Assembly: GCA_002724395.1 (NCBI GenBank) | Contig: PBOR01000041.1 | Location: forward strand, 2,615 to 59,680 | Origin: Rhodospirillaceae bacterium | GTDB lineage: Bacteria; Pseudomonadota; Alphaproteobacteria; UBA8366 | Length of the DNA: 57,066 nucleotides | Direction of reading: 5' to 3' | Shown: positions 8,595 through 18,064 of the stretch, one piece after another | Layout: every line of letters starts with the position of its first letter | Numbering within the stretch: position 1 is the stretch's first letter | Notes under the pieces: model-generated | The model's database searches: none | What the model was told of the DNA's origin: nothing | What the model saw: only the letters and a program-made list of their open reading frames with translations | Position numbers and translations under genes: made by a program

Positions 8595-10172
8595 ATGGCA
8601 CGTCTGTTTACTGGGGTTGTAATTTATTCCTTTTTTGTTTTTTTGATTATGACTCCACTGAAGGCCAAACCTTCTGACAAATCTAAAACGAAACAGAATA
8701 AGTACGGTATTGCCTTAATTATAGGAAATAAGAATTACAAGGATGGTGTACCTCCGGTCGATTATGCACATAATGATGCTGCAGCTTTTAAACGTTATGT
8801 CATTGATATTTTGAAGTTTAGAGAGAGAAATATCATATATTTGCGAGATGCTACCAAGGCCAATTTAGACTCCGCTTTAGGGACCCACAATAATGTTGAA
8901 GGGGAGGTTCAGTCTTTTGTCAGAGAAGGGAAATCTGATGTAATTATTTATTATTCCGGGCACGGGGTGCCAGGCGTGAAATCAAAAAGAGGACTACTAC
9001 TTCCTACAGATGCAACAAGCAATAACGCTGAATTGGTTGGCTATCCTATTGATCAATTATATAAAAATCTTTCTAAGATTGGGGCCAAGTCAGTTACTGT
9101 TTTTCTTGAAGCATGTTTCTCGGGTGGCAGTGAAGGTGGGATGCTTATAAAAAATGCATCACCAGTATTTACTCGCATAGAAGCTCCTAAATCAAACCTT
9201 GGAATAACCATTCTTTCTGCTACCTCTAAAGCCCAACTTGCAAGCTGGGACAACAATGCAAAACATGGCATGTTTACTAACTATCTTTTACAAGGCCTCT
9301 ATGGTGCAGCCGACCAAGGCGAAGAAGGAAATAAAGATGGTAAAGTTTCCTTGTTAGAGATCAAGGAATGGCTAAATGAGGAAATGACCTACAACGTAAA
9401 AAGGCAACACAAACGCAGGCAAATCGCGACTGTAATTGGAGAAGAAAATTTAATACTCGCATCGGTTTCACCTGGAAGGCAATTCAAGCCAATACAAGCG
9501 TTCGAAAAAAAGAAAACAGTAGCAAGGGCTCAGAGAGGCGCGTATCAAACCCCTACAATATCTCCTTCAGCTAGAGCATCATTAAACATTCATGAGTCAT
9601 ACAAGTCGTACGGAATTCTTCCCATTAAACTTAAAGGGAAGCGTTGTGTCCCTTGTGAGAATATACTTATTGCGTCTCTTGAAGGATTACCCGATGCGAA
9701 AATTTTGCGGGGCGCAAATGCACGAAAAGCTGATGTCGTTGTGAGTTCCTTTTTGAGTAGGCTAAATGTAACACAAGAAGCCAATGATGCGTACGCTAGT
9801 GCCAAAGTTATGTCAGGTATGTTTGGTGCTGTTCTTGGTAAAAATATTGTGGATCATATTGACCGGTCAACACCGCCATCTTTTAATATTTTTGACGTTG
9901 AACTCATGCTTACGGCCAAAGATAAAAATTTAGGTGTATCAGAGACTGCACGCGGTATTTATTTTGATAGGAAGGACGCAAGACAGCCTAAACAAAGCAA
10001 TACAGTAAAGGGCATTAACAGTGTGTTTAGGCAAGCTGCAGAAAGATTGGCTGTGCGTTTGATGGGGGGAACTCCCCCGCCTATTAAAAGTGCTGCTCAA
10101 ATCCGTAAACAATGGGAGGATAAAGACCAAAACGCTCAAAATGGTAATTGGTCAGAGGATAATAATGACTAA
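8595..10172 (+). CDS. exported caspase-like (peptidase C14) protein
   Basis: A 525-residue protein with an N-terminal hydrophobic signal or anchor (residues ~5-24), then a caspase-fold domain (about 37-290). The catalytic dyad is present: His123 in YYSGHG and Cys174 in LEACFSGGS, each following a hydrophobic beta-strand as in orthocaspases and metacaspases. The C-terminal part (about 320-525) is not a domain I recognise; it has a CVPCEN pair near 340 and a segment listing Ala/Lys-rich helices. The gene is distinctly AT-richer than the flanking enzyme genes, a possible sign of acquisition. Predicted location is periplasmic or membrane-anchored, unlike toxin-type cytosolic caspases. Substrate and role unknown; possibly processing or stress-related proteolysis after Arg/Lys. 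Confidence 0.82.
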   Translation: MARLFTGVVIYSFFVFLIMTPLKAKPSDKSKTKQNKYGIALIIGNKNYKDGVPPVDYAHNDAAAFKRYVIDILKFRERNIIYLRDATKANLDSALGTHNNVEGEVQSFVREGKSDVIIYYSGHGVPGVKSKRGLLLPTDATSNNAELVGYPIDQLYKNLSKIGAKSVTVFLEACFSGGSEGGMLIKNASPVFTRIEAPKSNLGITILSATSKAQLASWDNNAKHGMFTNYLLQGLYGAADQGEEGNKDGKVSLLEIKEWLNEEMTYNVKRQHKRRQIATVIGEENLILASVSPGRQFKPIQAFEKKKTVARAQRGAYQTPTISPSARASLNIHESYKSYGILPIKLKGKRCVPCENILIASLEGLPDAKILRGANARKADVVVSSFLSRLNVTQEANDAYASAKVMSGMFGAVLGKNIVDHIDRSTPPSFNIFDVELMLTAKDKNLGVSETARGIYFDRKDARQPKQSNTVKGINSVFRQAAERLAVRLMGGTPPPIKSAAQIRKQWEDKDQNAQNGNWSEDNND

Positions 10173-10430
10173 TGTGGAGCGTTAAAAACCATTTCAAATA
10201 GCCCATATACTTCAGGTTCTTTTTTATTGAAGAAAATGGTCTTCTTGCTAAGAATATTTTGGTCAATTCCGGTACCTATTAAAACGTCATTGAAACGCAA
10301 AAACTCATTATCGAGATTATTAAACCGACGATTATGTTTGGTTTAATGACTGCGGTCAGCGCCGTGATGAAGCAGAAAATTGTTCAATCGAAAACCGTCA
10401 GGAAGCTCAACGGTAATCCGCAAAGTATTG
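10169..10430 (-). pseudogene. decayed minus-strand gene, C-terminal remnant
   Basis: On the minus strand a frame reads RITVELPDGFRLNNFLLHHG ADRSH, then an in-frame TAA at 10343-10345, then NNLDNEFLRFNDVLIGTGID and on to a TAG at 10169-10171. The two parts join into a continuous protein-like sequence apart from the stop. Further upstream (to about 10600) other frames carry similar protein-like pieces, for example RRVAEGLELQKLF, separated by frameshifts and stops. I could not assign a family. An alternative is chance, but the long codon-like runs make a broken gene more likely. Confidence 0.35.
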
Positions 10431-10705
10431 AATTATAATGGCGTTGATACGCAAGTTTTAAAAGGTTGTTCAAGTTGACGAACCATAATTCACTGATCAG
10501 CGCAGGCTAAATGACTGGATTATGGAAGAGTTTTTGAAGTTCCAGGCCTTCTGCCACACGTCTGCTGGTAAAAACATCAAGCTATTACTGCAAATAAAAC
10601 ATAGGCCCGCGTTATGGCTTTAAAGCTATATACGGAAAGATTTTTTGCAGTAGCCTAGGTCAATTATACAGGAACTTTTAAACAACCGGACGCCTCTTTG
10701 ATGCA
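10173..10705. other. intergenic stretch with gene debris
   Basis: This 533-base gap between the caspase gene and the convergent dehydratase gene contains the minus-strand remnant listed at 10169-10430 and less certain pieces of the same kind up to about 10600. No intact gene, RNA or clear terminator was recognised. Confidence 0.4.
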
Positions 10706-11572
10706 CTACATGAAAGTTGCCGATGCAAACGTGCTAATTGCTCCTTCCGGTGTGATCGACCATAATTCTGCACCTTCACCGGTTGGCTTGCCGGCAATCT
10801 TAAAGGGGGCAGTGTCGAATAACGGTGAGCGGGCTTGAAAGCGGAACGTCTTAAGTAATTTCCCTGAGTTCTCGTCCAGTGCCAACTCGGCGAGCAGGCT
10901 TGCGGCCAAAGGCCCGTGCACGACGAGACCGGGATAGCCTTCTTCTTCCATTACATATTTACGGTCGTAATGTATGCGGTGTGTGTTCCACGTACTGGAA
11001 GAATAGCGATACAGCATCACTGGGTCTGGGGTGATTTCGCGAATGTAGGCGTGATCGTCCGGGGCGGGTTTACCTTGACCACTGCCGCCTTTGGCATCAT
11101 TTGCGTCCTTCGGTGGATCTCCACGATAGACGATGTTTTGTACTTCGCTCACGGCTAAATCACCGTCTTCGCCATAGAAATCCTGACGTACTTTGCAGAA
11201 GATCAATGTACCGGTACTGCCTTCCTTCATGGTGACGTCTTCAATAGTAGCAATTTTCTTATGTGTTTCGCCGATAATCAGCGGTTTGTTGTAGGTGATA
11301 CTGGCACCGGCGAACATGCGGCGTGGTAGTGGTACGGGGGGCATGAAGTCACCCCGGGCAGGATGGCCGTCAGGGCCAATCTTTGACTGGTTCACACGTG
11401 GCTTGAAAAAGAAATAGTGACACATAGGGCCCATAGGATCGCCTTCCTGCGGGCGGTCGTCCTTATCCAGCAGACCGTAATATTGATGAATTGGTTGCAC
11501 ACAGGAACGTTCTTCGCTTGTGTCGTCTTTTCCAACCCATGTTTTCAAATGATCTATATCGACTTCAGTCAT
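10706..11572 (-). CDS. FAS1-like/mesaconyl-C4-CoA hydratase-type hot-dog dehydratase
   Basis: A 288-residue double hot-dog protein of the HTD2/mesaconyl-CoA hydratase type, acting on acyl-CoA or acyl-carrier thioesters. The N-terminal half (about 1-150) has the FAS1-like dehydratase pattern with MFAGASITYN; the C-terminal half holds the active-site region IHYDRKYVMEEEGYPGLVVHG around 205-225. The open frame extends to 11650, but ATG 11570-11572 is preferred: AGAGGA lies five bases upstream and the N-terminus then matches family length. It starts 155 bases from the divergent enolase-superfamily gene, so the two may share control. Substrate unknown; a branched C4-C5 enoyl-CoA is plausible. Confidence 0.75.
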   Translation of the reverse strand: MTEVDIDHLKTWVGKDDTSEERSCVQPIHQYYGLLDKDDRPQEGDPMGPMCHYFFFKPRVNQSKIGPDGHPARGDFMPPVPLPRRMFAGASITYNKPLIIGETHKKIATIEDVTMKEGSTGTLIFCKVRQDFYGEDGDLAVSEVQNIVYRGDPPKDANDAKGGSGQGKPAPDDHAYIREITPDPVMLYRYSSSTWNTHRIHYDRKYVMEEEGYPGLVVHGPLAASLLAELALDENSGKLLKTFRFQARSPLFDTAPFKIAGKPTGEGAELWSITPEGAISTFASATFM

Positions 11573-11727
11573 GGAGATCCTCTTGTTTCGTGCTCTGTAC
11601 GCTCGATGGCAAATTAAACATTCCATAGTGCAAGGCGGTCGACTTTGCAATTGTCTGCGTGAGTGTAGCTTGCATTGTAAGCGTGCTCGACTATCATGCG
11701 CGCAAATTTATTTCCTTGGAGATTTTT
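11573..11727. promoter_or_regulatory. divergent promoter region, dehydratase / enolase-superfamily gene
   Basis: These 155 bases separate two divergent start codons (11572 on minus, 11728 on plus), so the promoters for the hot-dog dehydratase and for the 11.7-16.8 kb plus-strand genes must be here. I could not single out reliable -35/-10 boxes or an operator. A GGAG site lies about 9 bases before the 11728 ATG. Confidence 0.4.
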
Positions 11728-12900
11728 ATGAAAATTACCGATGTGCGCGCGTATGCGCTTGAAGTTCCTATGACTGAAAAGATTAGCGCGCCCATTGGCT
11801 TCCCGCGCGCGGCAGATGTCGAAGAGGTAGTATTTGCTGCGTATCGTTCGACCATAGTATTTGTCGATACAGATGAAGGCATTTCCGGGGTAGGAGAGTG
11901 CATGACACGCCTTTCCGGCACCGCTCTTCGTGATATCTGCCTGACCCTTAAGCCTTTGTTAATCGGCCGCGATCCACGTGATGTGGAACTGATTTGGGAT
12001 ATTATGTGGTGCACCATGTTGAACCGTGGCCACGTCATGGGTTTTTATCAGGAAGCAATGGCAGGTATAGACTGTGCGCTATGGGATATCTGGGGCAAGC
12101 ATGCAGAAGTCCCGGTTTGGCGCCTGTTGGGTGGGGCTACTAATCCTAAACTTTGGTGCTATGCGTCGTCACTTAGGCTTCGCTCCATGGACATTTTACG
12201 TGAAGAAATTGATCAGCATAAAGCCAATGGGTTCAATGCAATGAAAATAAAAATCGGCAAAGACCCGATGGATTGGCGAAGTGAAATGAAAACCGTCGAG
12301 GCGATCCGCAAACATGCGGGCGACGATATTATGTTGATGGCAGATGTGAATTGCAATTACGGCCATGACCTAAAGACAGCTTTAGAGGTCGGGCGGGCGC
12401 TTCAGGATCAAGGCCTATATTGGTATGAAGAGCCACTCTATCCTGATGATATCGACGGCTATGCCTATTTGCGCGATCATTTGGATATTCGTATTGCGGC
12501 TGGCGAGGCTGACTTCAACAAGAACAGTTTTGCGCGTTTTCTAAGGCGCGACGCATTGGACATCATACAGCCTGATGCTGCTCGGACAGCAGGCATCACC
12601 GAGACCCGTAAGATTGCTGATATGGCCAACGCCTTCCGAGTTCAGTACGCGCCGCATACGGGGTCGTCGTCTAACATTATTATGACAATTTCTATGCATT
12701 TGGCGATGTATGCGACTAATTTCCTGATCTACGAGTATATGCAAAGCAACTGGAATAAGGGACAGGAGAATCCTTTGCGTGATGAGCTCTGCAGACTACC
12801 CATCAAAGAATTCAAGGATAGCTACCTTACGATTGAAGACGTTACGGGTCTTGGTATCGATATCAATATGGAAGTGGTCGAGAAGTACGCGCTACCATAA
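11728..12900 (+). CDS. mandelate racemase-subgroup enolase-superfamily enzyme
   Basis: A 390-residue TIM-barrel enzyme of the mandelate racemase/muconate lactonizing superfamily. The full mandelate racemase-type catalytic set is present: Lys173-x-Lys175, metal ligands Asp206, Glu234 and Glu260, and an Asp283/His310 dyad with the same 27-residue spacing as in mandelate racemase. Such enzymes abstract the alpha-proton of a carboxylate, mostly as sugar-acid dehydratases or racemases. The frame opens at 11659, but ATG 11728 has GGAG upstream and yields the family N-terminus MKITDVRAYALEVP. The carboxyltransferase gene follows after 142 bases. Substrate cannot be inferred reliably. Confidence 0.88.
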   Translation: MKITDVRAYALEVPMTEKISAPIGFPRAADVEEVVFAAYRSTIVFVDTDEGISGVGECMTRLSGTALRDICLTLKPLLIGRDPRDVELIWDIMWCTMLNRGHVMGFYQEAMAGIDCALWDIWGKHAEVPVWRLLGGATNPKLWCYASSLRLRSMDILREEIDQHKANGFNAMKIKIGKDPMDWRSEMKTVEAIRKHAGDDIMLMADVNCNYGHDLKTALEVGRALQDQGLYWYEEPLYPDDIDGYAYLRDHLDIRIAAGEADFNKNSFARFLRRDALDIIQPDAARTAGITETRKIADMANAFRVQYAPHTGSSSNIIMTISMHLAMYATNFLIYEYMQSNWNKGQENPLRDELCRLPIKEFKDSYLTIEDVTGLGIDINMEVVEKYALP

Positions 12901-13042
12901 GACGAAGGGAAGGATTTCCTCTGGACCCAGGTGGAAATTACTACGAGTAAGTGGAGTTTTTGTTAGCCCACCGTTTAATAGTCAATAGCATCAAAAAGTT
13001 TAGTTGCCAATTTGGCTAATTTTGAAATCAGGAACTTATATA

Positions 13043-14584
13043 ATGTCGGAATATGATGAGCCACTAACGGAACTGCAAAAACGGCGTAAGTTTGCGCTTG
13101 CCATGGGCAAACCAGAGGCATTGGAGCGGATGAAGAATGAGGGTCTGCTTAATGCCCGAGAACGGCTCGATTACATGCTGGATAAAGGTACTTTTGTTGA
13201 GGTGGGCCAGCTGGCACTTGGTGCCCGCGAAGAACATCGTCATCGTACGCCGGCGGACGGGAAGGTAGCTGGATTTGGAAAGGTTGATGGGCGGATGGTT
13301 GGCATTGTGTCCAATGATTTTGCAACCATGGGAGCTTCGAGTGCACTCAATAATCTTAAAAAAATGAAATATGTGAAAGACCAAGGAACCAAACGTGGCT
13401 TTCCACTGATGTTTGTAGGTTCGTCCTCCGGTTCGCGAATGCCGGACCGTATGGGGGCTCCGGGACGTTTGATCATTGCACAGGACCCAGCTGAATACCG
13501 CCGCTTACGGAAAAGCCCTTGGGGCGTCGCTCAGCTAGGCAGTTGTTATGGGTCGTCCACTTGGTACGCTTGCATGGCAGATTATGTGGTGATGCGAAAA
13601 GGGGCGACGATGGCAGTGGCATCAAGCCGCGTGACATCGCTTGCAATCAATCAGCCGGTGACAGATGAAGATCTCGGTGGTTGGCGAATGCATACGCGTA
13701 TCAGTGGTCTGGTTGACCAGGCCTTTAACACCGACGAAGAATGTTTGGATGCACTCAAGCGGTACTTATCTTACATGCCTAGTAATTGTGCCGAAGCGCC
13801 GCCGGTTGTGGGTGTGCCGAAAGGCTCGGACGACCCCATTGAAAGTATTATGGAGATAGTCCCGGGAGACCGCAAAAAGGTTTACAACATGCGTCATGTG
13901 ATCGATGTATTGGCGGATAAAGGTTCGGTCTTCGAGATGAAGCCGGCATGGGGCAAGTCGGTTATTACCGCACTTGGTCGATTAAACGGCCAGACCGTAG
14001 GTTTCTTAGGTAATAACCCGATGCATAAGGGAGGCGCTGCGGACCCCGATGGTTGTGCCAAGGCAACAGGATTTCTCGTGCATTGCGATTCCTTTAATAT
14101 TCCGATCGTGATGCTGGTCGATGTGCCAGGGTTTTTGATTGGTGTTGAAGGCGAGCGTAAAGCGGCGCCTGGGAAGATCATTAATTGGATGAACGCCCTT
14201 TCTCTTACGACCGTTCCCAAACTGACGGTGGTTTTAAGAAAGAGCTATGGCCAAGCTTATATTAATATGGGTGGTAATAAAAACTCGGACGTTTTCGCTA
14301 TGTGGCCGACAGCTGATGTTGGTTTCATGGATCCAGAGACGGGCGTGAATGTTGTATTTGGTATTACGCGACAGGATGATCCAGAGGAGTTTGAGCGTTG
14401 TGTGGCTAAGCTATCGGAGGATGCCGCGCCTTGGGAGGTGGCCGCAATGTTCGAAGCACAAGATGTTATTGATCCCCGCGAAACCCGGAAGTTTCTAATC
14501 AATATGTTGGAAGTGCAGCAACTACGTATGACTAATGGAGTTGGCGAACATCTTATGGCTACTTGGCCTACGAGTATCGTTTGA
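13043..14584 (+). CDS. acyl-CoA carboxylase carboxyltransferase (beta) subunit
   Basis: A 513-residue crotonase-fold carboxyltransferase like PccB/AccD5/MCC-beta, transferring CO2 from carboxybiotin to an acyl-CoA. Two homologous halves are visible: the N-terminal with FVEVGQLALGAREEHR, GRMVGIVSNDFATMGAS and GSSSGSRMPDRMG (oxyanion glycines), the C-terminal with GKSVITALGRLNGQTVGFLG, MLVDVPGFLIGVEGE and KSYGQAYINMGG. The ATG at 13043 is preferred over the frame opening at 13004 because AGGAA lies upstream. No biotin carboxylase or biotin-carrier gene is in the window, so its partner is encoded elsewhere, or the protein works differently (a biotin-independent role is possible). Its stop TGA overlaps the ATG of the acyl-CoA ligase (TGATG), tying the two together. 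Confidence 0.87.
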   Translation: MSEYDEPLTELQKRRKFALAMGKPEALERMKNEGLLNARERLDYMLDKGTFVEVGQLALGAREEHRHRTPADGKVAGFGKVDGRMVGIVSNDFATMGASSALNNLKKMKYVKDQGTKRGFPLMFVGSSSGSRMPDRMGAPGRLIIAQDPAEYRRLRKSPWGVAQLGSCYGSSTWYACMADYVVMRKGATMAVASSRVTSLAINQPVTDEDLGGWRMHTRISGLVDQAFNTDEECLDALKRYLSYMPSNCAEAPPVVGVPKGSDDPIESIMEIVPGDRKKVYNMRHVIDVLADKGSVFEMKPAWGKSVITALGRLNGQTVGFLGNNPMHKGGAADPDGCAKATGFLVHCDSFNIPIVMLVDVPGFLIGVEGERKAAPGKIINWMNALSLTTVPKLTVVLRKSYGQAYINMGGNKNSDVFAMWPTADVGFMDPETGVNVVFGITRQDDPEEFERCVAKLSEDAAPWEVAAMFEAQDVIDPRETRKFLINMLEVQQLRMTNGVGEHLMATWPTSIV

Positions 14585-16779
14585 TGAGCGGAAGCGTAGC
14601 ATCTCTTATAGAGAATGCACGTCGGGAGGGCCGTCCGGCGCTAGACGAAAAAGATGGCAAGTCTTGTCTTTCCGCGTTTGGCATAACGGTGCCTAAATCT
14701 GTTGTTGTGGAATGTGCAGCGGACGGCTGGAAGGCTTGTGAAAATTTGACACCACCTTTTGCCGTTAAAGGAATGTCACGTGATGTTCTTCACAAATCAG
14801 ATAAAGGGGCGGTTAGGCTAAATTTAACTAACAACGACGAAGTTGTTACAGCCATTGCCGAGATTGAAACAGCCCTCAGAGCCCATACGAAGAACATTGA
14901 TGGTTATTTGATCGAAGAGATGGCTGCGCCGGGCCATGAACTTGTTATCGGCGGTGTGCGGGATCCTCAGTTTGGCCCATTAGTTATGATTGGTTTGGGT
15001 GGTATTTTTATAGAAGTTTTTGAGGATGTAGCCTTTGGGATCTGCCCTATCACTGAAAGTGATGCGAACCAAATGCTAGACGAATTGAAGTCGGCCTCTG
15101 TGCTGGCAGGCGCGCGCGGTGGATTGATTGCGGATCGTGATTTGATCATTAATGCTTTGTTAGCAGTTGGGGGTGCTAGTGGGTTGCTAATGAGCTATGG
15201 CGCCGACATTGCGGAGTTGGATATTAATCCACTTATAGTTACTGAGAAGGGGGCGGTTGCTGTTGATGCACGCGTGGTTCTATCAGATAAAGCATCTCAC
15301 AATATAGAGGTTGTGACCTTTCAATCGCCGGAAGACGTGGTTGCTGCCTTTAAGCCACTCTATGAGCCCAAAACTATAGGAGTGGTGGGTGCATCTTCTA
15401 CTAATATGAACCGCTTAAATAATTATATTCGCTGGGTTCGGGATTTTGGGTTCGAAGGCGAAATTTATCCGATACATCCTACGGCAACTGAAATTGATGG
15501 GTTACCAGCCTATCCGAGTCTAGCAGAGACGCCCAAGCCTGTGGACTACGCCATGGTTGGTGTGCCTTCAGAGAAGGTGCCCGCGACTATTGAAAACGCC
15601 AATGGACGATGCCGGTTTGCGCATATTATTGCCGCAGGCTTTGGTGAAAAGGGGACACCGGAAGGTGATCAATTACAAGATTCATTGCTTAAAGCTGCGA
15701 AGAAGGCTGGTGTTCGTCTTTTGGGTCCTAATTGTAATGGCGGTTTTTCTCCGCGTAGTCCGTATACTTACGTCAACGGAATGTTGCCGGAGATGGGAAC
15801 GATTGGGTGTGTTTCCCAAAGTGGTGGTCTTGGAATTGATGTCTTGCGACGAGGAGAAACGAAGGGTCTTCGATTTAGCGGCTTGATGACAATTGGAAAT
15901 GCAGCCGATTTAGGGCCGACGGATTTACTAGAGTTTTATCTCGCTGACCCGAAAACTAAAATTATAGGTATGTACGTCGAGGGAGTTAAAGAAGGCCGCA
16001 AATTCTTTGAACTTTTGAGAAGAAGTAATGGCGAGAAACCGGTTGTATTGTTGAAGGGTGGGCGAACAGCGCTTGGTCTTCAGGCGGCGGAGTCGCATAC
16101 TGGTTCTCTCGCTGGCGATGATCGGGTCTGGCGGGCATTAGCGCGCCAAACAGGTGCGGTGATTGTTAGTACATTAGAGGAATATCTCGATGTATTGCTG
16201 GCTTTCCAGATGATTCCTGTTCGCTCGGAAAACCCAACAAATAGCGCTGCGATATTTGGCAATGGCGGTGGCACGAGTGTTCTGGCTGTGGATAGCTTTG
16301 CGAACCGAGGCATTCGCATTGATCGGTTTCTCCCGTTGACACAAAGAAAGCTGGCAGGCTTAGGGCTGCCACCTGGCTGCGCTCTGAATAACCCAATCGA
16401 TACACCGGGCGGGAGTATCCGTGTTGATAATGGGGCCATGGGTGAGCGCATTATGGAAATTGTTTATGCCAATGAAAATGTGCAGGCTTTTGTCATGCAT
16501 CTCAATATCCCGGTGCTCATGCGTCAGGTAATGCCGGGGCAGGATTTGCTGGTTAATTTGATGGATGGCGCGGACCGGGTGGAAAAAAAATACCCTGGTA
16601 GGACGCATTTTCTATTAGTACTGCGGTCTGATGGGCGCGCGGAGATGGACGATAAGAAACGTGAAGCGCGGGAATGGGCCCTTCAGCGGGGCTATCCGGT
16701 TTTTGACGAGCTGACGAACGCGGTAAATGCGTTATCTGCTATAAGTACCTATGAAGCCTTTCTGGCAGAGCGTGAATAA
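14584..16779 (+). CDS. NDP-forming acyl-CoA ligase, ATP-grasp half first
   Basis: A 731-residue single-chain NDP-forming acyl-CoA synthetase, which makes an acyl-CoA from acid, CoA and ATP via a phosphohistidine. Order of domains: ATP-grasp (about 10-235; VKGMSRDVLHKSDKGAV at 61-77, ELVIGGVRDPQFGPL, GLGGIF), then CoA-binding Rossmann domain (about 262-385; IGVVGASSTN), then the flavodoxin-like succinyl-CoA-ligase domains with the phosphorylated His505 in SHTGSLAG. This is permuted relative to the paralogue at 25.2 kb. The start ATG overlaps the preceding stop (TGATG); an in-frame ATG at 14563 inside the carboxyltransferase gene is an alternative. Coupling to the carboxyltransferase suggests the ligase activates its substrate. 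Confidence 0.86.
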   Translation: MSGSVASLIENARREGRPALDEKDGKSCLSAFGITVPKSVVVECAADGWKACENLTPPFAVKGMSRDVLHKSDKGAVRLNLTNNDEVVTAIAEIETALRAHTKNIDGYLIEEMAAPGHELVIGGVRDPQFGPLVMIGLGGIFIEVFEDVAFGICPITESDANQMLDELKSASVLAGARGGLIADRDLIINALLAVGGASGLLMSYGADIAELDINPLIVTEKGAVAVDARVVLSDKASHNIEVVTFQSPEDVVAAFKPLYEPKTIGVVGASSTNMNRLNNYIRWVRDFGFEGEIYPIHPTATEIDGLPAYPSLAETPKPVDYAMVGVPSEKVPATIENANGRCRFAHIIAAGFGEKGTPEGDQLQDSLLKAAKKAGVRLLGPNCNGGFSPRSPYTYVNGMLPEMGTIGCVSQSGGLGIDVLRRGETKGLRFSGLMTIGNAADLGPTDLLEFYLADPKTKIIGMYVEGVKEGRKFFELLRRSNGEKPVVLLKGGRTALGLQAAESHTGSLAGDDRVWRALARQTGAVIVSTLEEYLDVLLAFQMIPVRSENPTNSAAIFGNGGGTSVLAVDSFANRGIRIDRFLPLTQRKLAGLGLPPGCALNNPIDTPGGSIRVDNGAMGERIMEIVYANENVQAFVMHLNIPVLMRQVMPGQDLLVNLMDGADRVEKKYPGRTHFLLVLRSDGRAEMDDKKREAREWALQRGYPVFDELTNAVNALSAISTYEAFLAERE

Positions 16780-16859
16780 ATAGCCAACGTACGCTAGATA
16801 TGATTAGTATCGGTGCGAAATTGCTTAAAATTTGTCATTAAACTTTCAGAGCCGGGATA

Positions 16860-17939
16860 GTGGCTGACGTACTCGAAAATTTTGGTAACACCCCTTCCTT
16901 GGGGGAGTATTACAGTAATGCCGAAAGCGAACCGGCGCTGGATATGGATGCTTTGCATACATTACCACTGAGTATTTTGCCATTTCAGACTTCGGGCTTG
17001 AAACGAGCTCGAATGATTAAGAACATTCAACTTGAAGGTGTAGTCGAAATATTCAATGACATAAAATCAGGTAGTGGGCAAGTAAATATTAATCAATTAA
17101 GCACAGTATTTGACTGGTCAGAAGATATAGATGGTAAAGATCAAAATATTATTAGGAAACTAAGCAATATTAATAGCTATGATGTTTATACACTAAGAAT
17201 AAGCCTTAGGCAATTAGGTATTGAAGTTAATGAAACTGAAAAATTAAAATTATCTGAAAGTAAAAATAAAGAACTGAGTAAATATATGGTAGAATTTACT
17301 CGTCCCTTAATGCTCCAAATATATGGAGATTCTGATTCTAATATTGAAAGTTTGGACCAAATTATTGGTATGTTCAAGTCGCCGGATCAGGCTAAAGCGT
17401 TGGAGAATTTGAGGAGGTTGGCCAGTAGTCTCAAAATAAAGATAGCAGAAATTCCAAATTTTATTGAGGATTACGGCGATATTTTCATGTCTTTAGCATA
17501 TTTTAAAGAATGTGCAGATAAAATATTACCTAATGTAAATAGTTTTATTAGAGAAATACAAATATTTAAAGAAAATAGGCACCTTTCTTCACAATTAGAT
17601 CTTATGAAGACGTGTGAATATCTAGATAATACTTTAACTTATATTGCAACTAGTTTGACTGAGCGCTTCGAAAGTTTCGAAAAACATTCTCAAGATATGT
17701 GGAACGATATTAATCCGGATACTTTTCGCAAGGTAAAAGGCATGATTGCGAGTCATCATGCGACGCTTGGAGGAGTTTTATGTGGATTAGCGGTCAAAAT
17801 GGGGCGGTGGCAGGAAAAGTTTAGCGACGGGCGTGGTGGCCCGGTTCAGCGTTCAGAGTTCGTTATGTCGGAAATGCGTGCGGGAATCGGATTGATAGAG
17901 CAAATCGAAAAATCTGCTCCAGATTTTTCAAAAATTTAA
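16860..17939 (+). CDS. hypothetical protein, helical, AT-rich core
   Basis: A 359-residue protein with no signal peptide or membrane segment. I recognise no family. The predicted make-up is mostly amphipathic helices rich in Lys, Glu, Asn and Ile. Start is GTG at 16860-16862 with GGGA just upstream. Composition is uneven: the first ~50 codons and the last ~75 look like the neighbouring genes, while roughly 17040-17640 is strongly AT-rich with Asn/Lys/Ile codons. The conserved-looking C-terminus includes HHATLGGVLCGLAVKMGRWQ near 297-316. It follows the acyl-CoA ligase after 80 bases, possibly its own unit, and precedes the repeat lipoprotein. Confidence 0.6.
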   Translation: MADVLENFGNTPSLGEYYSNAESEPALDMDALHTLPLSILPFQTSGLKRARMIKNIQLEGVVEIFNDIKSGSGQVNINQLSTVFDWSEDIDGKDQNIIRKLSNINSYDVYTLRISLRQLGIEVNETEKLKLSESKNKELSKYMVEFTRPLMLQIYGDSDSNIESLDQIIGMFKSPDQAKALENLRRLASSLKIKIAEIPNFIEDYGDIFMSLAYFKECADKILPNVNSFIREIQIFKENRHLSSQLDLMKTCEYLDNTLTYIATSLTERFESFEKHSQDMWNDINPDTFRKVKGMIASHHATLGGVLCGLAVKMGRWQEKFSDGRGGPVQRSEFVMSEMRAGIGLIEQIEKSAPDFSKI

Positions 17940-18064
17940 GCCGGATCTTAAGAATTTTTTAGGAGAAAATGGGATGAATTTTCTTGCTGTGTACCCCACA
18001 TGTGTAACGTAAAAGTTAGACTTACTGCTCAATCTGCGGTTTTGCATGCGATGAATGAGAACCT

